Below, piece by piece: positions 41,710 through 44,111 of a stretch of 44,111 nucleotides of DNA. Origin of the DNA: Clostridiales bacterium 38_11 (GTDB lineage: Bacteria; Bacillota; Clostridia; Tissierellales; Dethiosulfatibacteraceae); assembly GCA_001509345.1 (NCBI GenBank), contig LGGM01000007.1:1-44111 (forward strand). The letters run 5' to 3'. The position numbers and the translations under genes are program-made. Positions within the stretch are counted from its first letter, which is position 1. Every line of letters starts with the position of its first letter. The notes under the pieces were generated by a model that was not told where the DNA came from, searched no databases, and saw nothing but the letters and a program-made list of their open reading frames with translations.

Positions 41710-42657
41710 TCATTCAAACAATTTGCTTACGGACCGATTTTCTGATATTCTCTTGATGGCCTCCGCTATAAGAGGTGCAACGCTTATTACTTCTATCTTT
41801 TTTAAATCTAGTCCTTCAGGTAATGGAATTGTATCTGTGATAATCAATTTTTCAATTACCGAGTTTTCAATTCTATCAATTGCAGGACCTGATAATACTC
41901 CGTGAGTGACACATGCATATACGTCCTCGGCTCCGAAATCCTTAAGCACCTTTGCTGCTTTCGTTAATGATCCGGCTGTGTCCACAATATCGTCCACCAA
42001 AATCACGTCTTTTCCCTTTATATCACCAACAACATTCATGACCTCTGAGACGTTGGCCTTTTGTCTTCTCTTTTCTATAATAGCAAGTGGCAGGTCCAAT
42101 AAAGCCGCAAAGTTTCGTGCCCTTAAAACACCGCCAACATCCGGAGAAACCACTACTGTATTTGGCTTGACAAATGGCTTGATATATCGGGCCAGGATTG
42201 GTCCTCCTATCAGTTGGTCGACAGGCATATCAAAATATCCCTGAATCTGACCTGCATGAAGATCTATTGTGACGACTCTATTAGCTCCGGCAGCTGTAAT
42301 CATATCCGCCACAAGCTTTGATGTTATTGGATCTCTCGCCCTGGTTTTTCTATCTTGTCTGGCATAACCATAATAAGGAATGACCGCATTGATTCTGCCG
42401 GCTGACGCTCTTTTCAGGGCATCAATAAAAATCAGAAGTTCCATCAGGCTGTCATTTACAGGCTTGCATGTTGGTTGGATAACATATACATCAGCACCCC
42501 TTACTGATTCTTTGATATACATAGCAACTTCACCATCGCTGAATCTAGTCACCTCTGCATCGCCAAGTTTAATACCCAACTCAGCGCTTACTTTTTCTGC
42601 CAGTGGTACATTGGCGTTTCCGGAGAAAATCTTTATTTCTGAATATTTCGAAAGCAT
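41710..42657 (-). CDS. prs: Ribose-phosphate pyrophosphokinase
   Basis: A 315-residue class I PRPP synthase making phosphoribosyl pyrophosphate from ribose 5-phosphate and ATP. Markers are FSGNANVPLAEKVSAELG, RQDRKTRARDPIT (flexible loop), DLHAGQIQGYFDMPVD and the PRPP-binding VILVDDIVDTAGSL. The upstream gap to glmU is 15 bases; they are co-transcribed. Confidence 0.98.
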   Translation of the reverse strand: MLSKYSEIKIFSGNANVPLAEKVSAELGIKLGDAEVTRFSDGEVAMYIKESVRGADVYVIQPTCKPVNDSLMELLIFIDALKRASAGRINAVIPYYGYARQDRKTRARDPITSKLVADMITAAGANRVVTIDLHAGQIQGYFDMPVDQLIGGPILARYIKPFVKPNTVVVSPDVGGVLRARNFAALLDLPLAIIEKRRQKANVSEVMNVVGDIKGKDVILVDDIVDTAGSLTKAAKVLKDFGAEDVYACVTHGVLSGPAIDRIENSVIEKLIITDTIPLPEGLDLKKIEVISVAPLIAEAIKRISENRSVSKLFE

Positions 42658-42672
42658 TAAAACCCTCCTAAA

Positions 42673-44028
42673 CTATTTTTTCTCTTTGTTGACTTGTCTT
42701 GCTCTTGCTATCGCCAACATGCCCTCACCCACGTCATCTGTTATGGTGGAACCACATGCGATGTAAGCACCTTTTTCTATTGTGACAGGAGCAACCAGAT
42801 TAGAATTGCTACCTATGAAAGCATTATCACCTATTTTTGTTGACTGCTTTTGCATTCCATCATAGTTCACAAAAATAACACCGCATCCAATATTGACATT
42901 GTCTCCTACTTCTCCATCACCAAGGTATGCAAGGTGGGATGCTTTTGAGCCATTCCCGATGGTTGTGTTTTTTACCTCCACAAAATCACCAATCTTAACA
43001 TGGTCACCTATGATGGATTTCGGTCTAAGATAAGCAAATGGTCCTATGCTCGAGCTTTTACCAACAACAGAATCTATTAGTTTAGACTGCTCTATAATTG
43101 TACCTTGGCCAACTTTGCAATCAACTATAGTTGCATTTGGACCAATGATGCAATCTTCCGAGATAAAAGTAGTTCCTTGCAATATTGTTCCCGGATATAT
43201 TATAACATCTTTTTCAATCATCACGCTATCATCTATGTAGGTATTGTGCGAATCTATAATCGTAACTCCGTTCATCATGTGATTTTTGTTGATTTCAAGC
43301 TGTTTATAGTGATTCAGTTGATACTGCTGGTATCGATCATTTATGCCGCTGATTTCCATCATATCATCTATTCTGAAACCACACACCTTTTTCCCATCTT
43401 TTTTCAATAATCCCACAGCATCTGTAATATAGTACTCGTTCTGAGAATTGTTGGTATCCAGCCTTTTTAATGCTGTTTTCAGTTCTTTTCCAGAAAAGCA
43501 ATAGATTCCTGAATTAACTTCCTTGATAGTTTTTTCATGCTCTGAAGCATCCTTTTCTTCAACGATGCCTATCACTTCTCCTGTTTTTTTCCTTACAATC
43601 CTGCCATAGCCATGAGGATTATGAAAAATGGCAGTCATGACAGAAATTGATGCTTTTTCCTTTTTGTGAAAATCTATAAAAGCTTTTAAAGTGTGGCTAC
43701 TAATCAAAGGTACATCACCGTTAAGTATTAATACAGTATCATCATCATTAACGTGACGCACTCCCTGCATTACCGCAAAACCTGTCCCGTATGGAAAGCT
43801 CTCCCCCATTGGTTGGTTTTCAAATAGGACATTATACTCTATCAGAGATTGTATAACCTCTTCCCTTCCATGACCCAAAATAAGAATGCATTTCTCAATA
43901 TTAGCACGATGCGATGCCTCTATGACATACTTGATGATTTCCTTGCCACATATCTTATGAAGCACCTTTGGTATTTTGGATTTCATTCTGGTGCCTTCTC
44001 CGGCTGCTAAAACGATTGAAATATCCAT
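42673..44028 (-). CDS. glmU: Bifunctional UDP-N-acetylglucosamine pyrophosphorylase/glucosamine-1-phosphate acetyltransferase
   Basis: A 451-residue enzyme supplying UDP-GlcNAc for the cell wall. The N-terminal uridyltransferase has LAAGEGTRMKSKIPKVLHKICG; the C-terminal left-handed beta helix shows hexapeptide repeats from ~250 on and ends in the acetyltransferase site (SHLAYLGDGEVGDNVNIGCGVIFVNYDG). The ATG at 44028 follows GAGGAG. First gene of the glmU-prs-pth-mfd-prsA run. Confidence 0.97.
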   Translation of the reverse strand: MDISIVLAAGEGTRMKSKIPKVLHKICGKEIIKYVIEASHRANIEKCILILGHGREEVIQSLIEYNVLFENQPMGESFPYGTGFAVMQGVRHVNDDDTVLILNGDVPLISSHTLKAFIDFHKKEKASISVMTAIFHNPHGYGRIVRKKTGEVIGIVEEKDASEHEKTIKEVNSGIYCFSGKELKTALKRLDTNNSQNEYYITDAVGLLKKDGKKVCGFRIDDMMEISGINDRYQQYQLNHYKQLEINKNHMMNGVTIIDSHNTYIDDSVMIEKDVIIYPGTILQGTTFISEDCIIGPNATIVDCKVGQGTIIEQSKLIDSVVGKSSSIGPFAYLRPKSIIGDHVKIGDFVEVKNTTIGNGSKASHLAYLGDGEVGDNVNIGCGVIFVNYDGMQKQSTKIGDNAFIGSNSNLVAPVTIEKGAYIACGSTITDDVGEGMLAIARARQVNKEKK

Positions 44029-44060
44029 GACACTCTCCTCACTTGATGATTTCAAAACAT

Positions 44061-44089
44061 ATTATATTATCATTGACTTAAAATAACAA
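44061..44089 (-). promoter_or_regulatory. Promoter of the glmU operon
   Basis: On the minus strand TTGTTA, a 17-bp spacer and TATAAT lie about 32 bases upstream of the glmU ATG. Confidence 0.75.
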
Positions 44090-44111
44090 TAGCATACTGT
44101 ATTTCTTTTAC

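Overview
The window reads as chromosomal DNA of a strictly anaerobic, selenocysteine-using, amino-acid-fermenting member of the Clostridia (Firmicutes). The grounds are an [FeFe]-hydrogenase end, rubredoxin and 2[4Fe-4S] ferredoxin, two AOR-family (tungsten/molybdopterin) oxidoreductases, a complete glycine reductase operon with two in-frame UGA codons, FabK-type fatty acid synthesis, strong AGGAGG ribosome sites with frequent GTG/TTG starts, and the Gram-positive glmU-prs-pth-mfd-prsA gene order. Genus cannot be fixed from sequence alone; Stickland fermenters of the Peptostreptococcales/Acidaminobacter/Sedimentibacter type fit.

Layout. 1-3640: end of an [FeFe]-hydrogenase, a convergent ferredoxin-rubredoxin pair, a small SHOCT-like membrane protein, and an AOR plus MoaD/ThiS-like protein. 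3644-6003: a split permease pair preceded by genome debris: an internally deleted glycoside hydrolase family 3 gene now in frame with the permease, a small chimeric ORF, and a 2H phosphoesterase gene interrupted near its start by a 68-bp palindromic element. 6026-12969: the glycine reductase operon grdX-grdE-grdB-trxA-grdA-grdC-grdD behind a promoter, a tandem glycine riboswitch and a terminator. 13100-14660: a c-di-GMP-I riboswitch and terminators upstream of a frame-broken Cna-B/SdrD-like surface protein. 14755-20903: a universal stress protein and an IclR-led amino-acid/peptide cluster (YfcC carrier, two M20 hydrolases, an internally deleted D-aminoacylase). 21019-26313: a redox cluster (pirin, Fe-alcohol dehydrogenase, MoaD-like, second AOR, metallo-beta-lactamase-fold protein) whose pirin end was rewritten by a second copy of the 68-bp element. 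26448-29276: a cation-diffusion transporter convergent with a tandem nitrilase-fold protein. 29449-34118: the acpP-fabK-fabD-fabG-fabF-fabZ operon with two TTTGA-N3-TCAAA operator-like sites at its promoter. 34129-44111: HD protein, beta-CASP RNase-like protein, PrsA-like foldase, Mfd, Pth, Prs and GlmU, all on the minus strand.

How it works together (inference). Glycine sensed by the riboswitch would switch on glycine reductase, which reduces glycine to acetyl phosphate using thioredoxin electrons; peptide and acyl-amino-acid hydrolases and the YfcC carrier would feed amino acids; AORs, ferredoxin, rubredoxin, Fe-ADH and hydrogenase would handle reducing equivalents. No defence system, CRISPR array, rRNA or tRNA was seen. 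The most notable signals are the two matched copies of a TA-flanked 68-bp palindrome, each caught altering a coding sequence, three decayed genes (two with large internal deletions), and paired AOR/MoaD modules.
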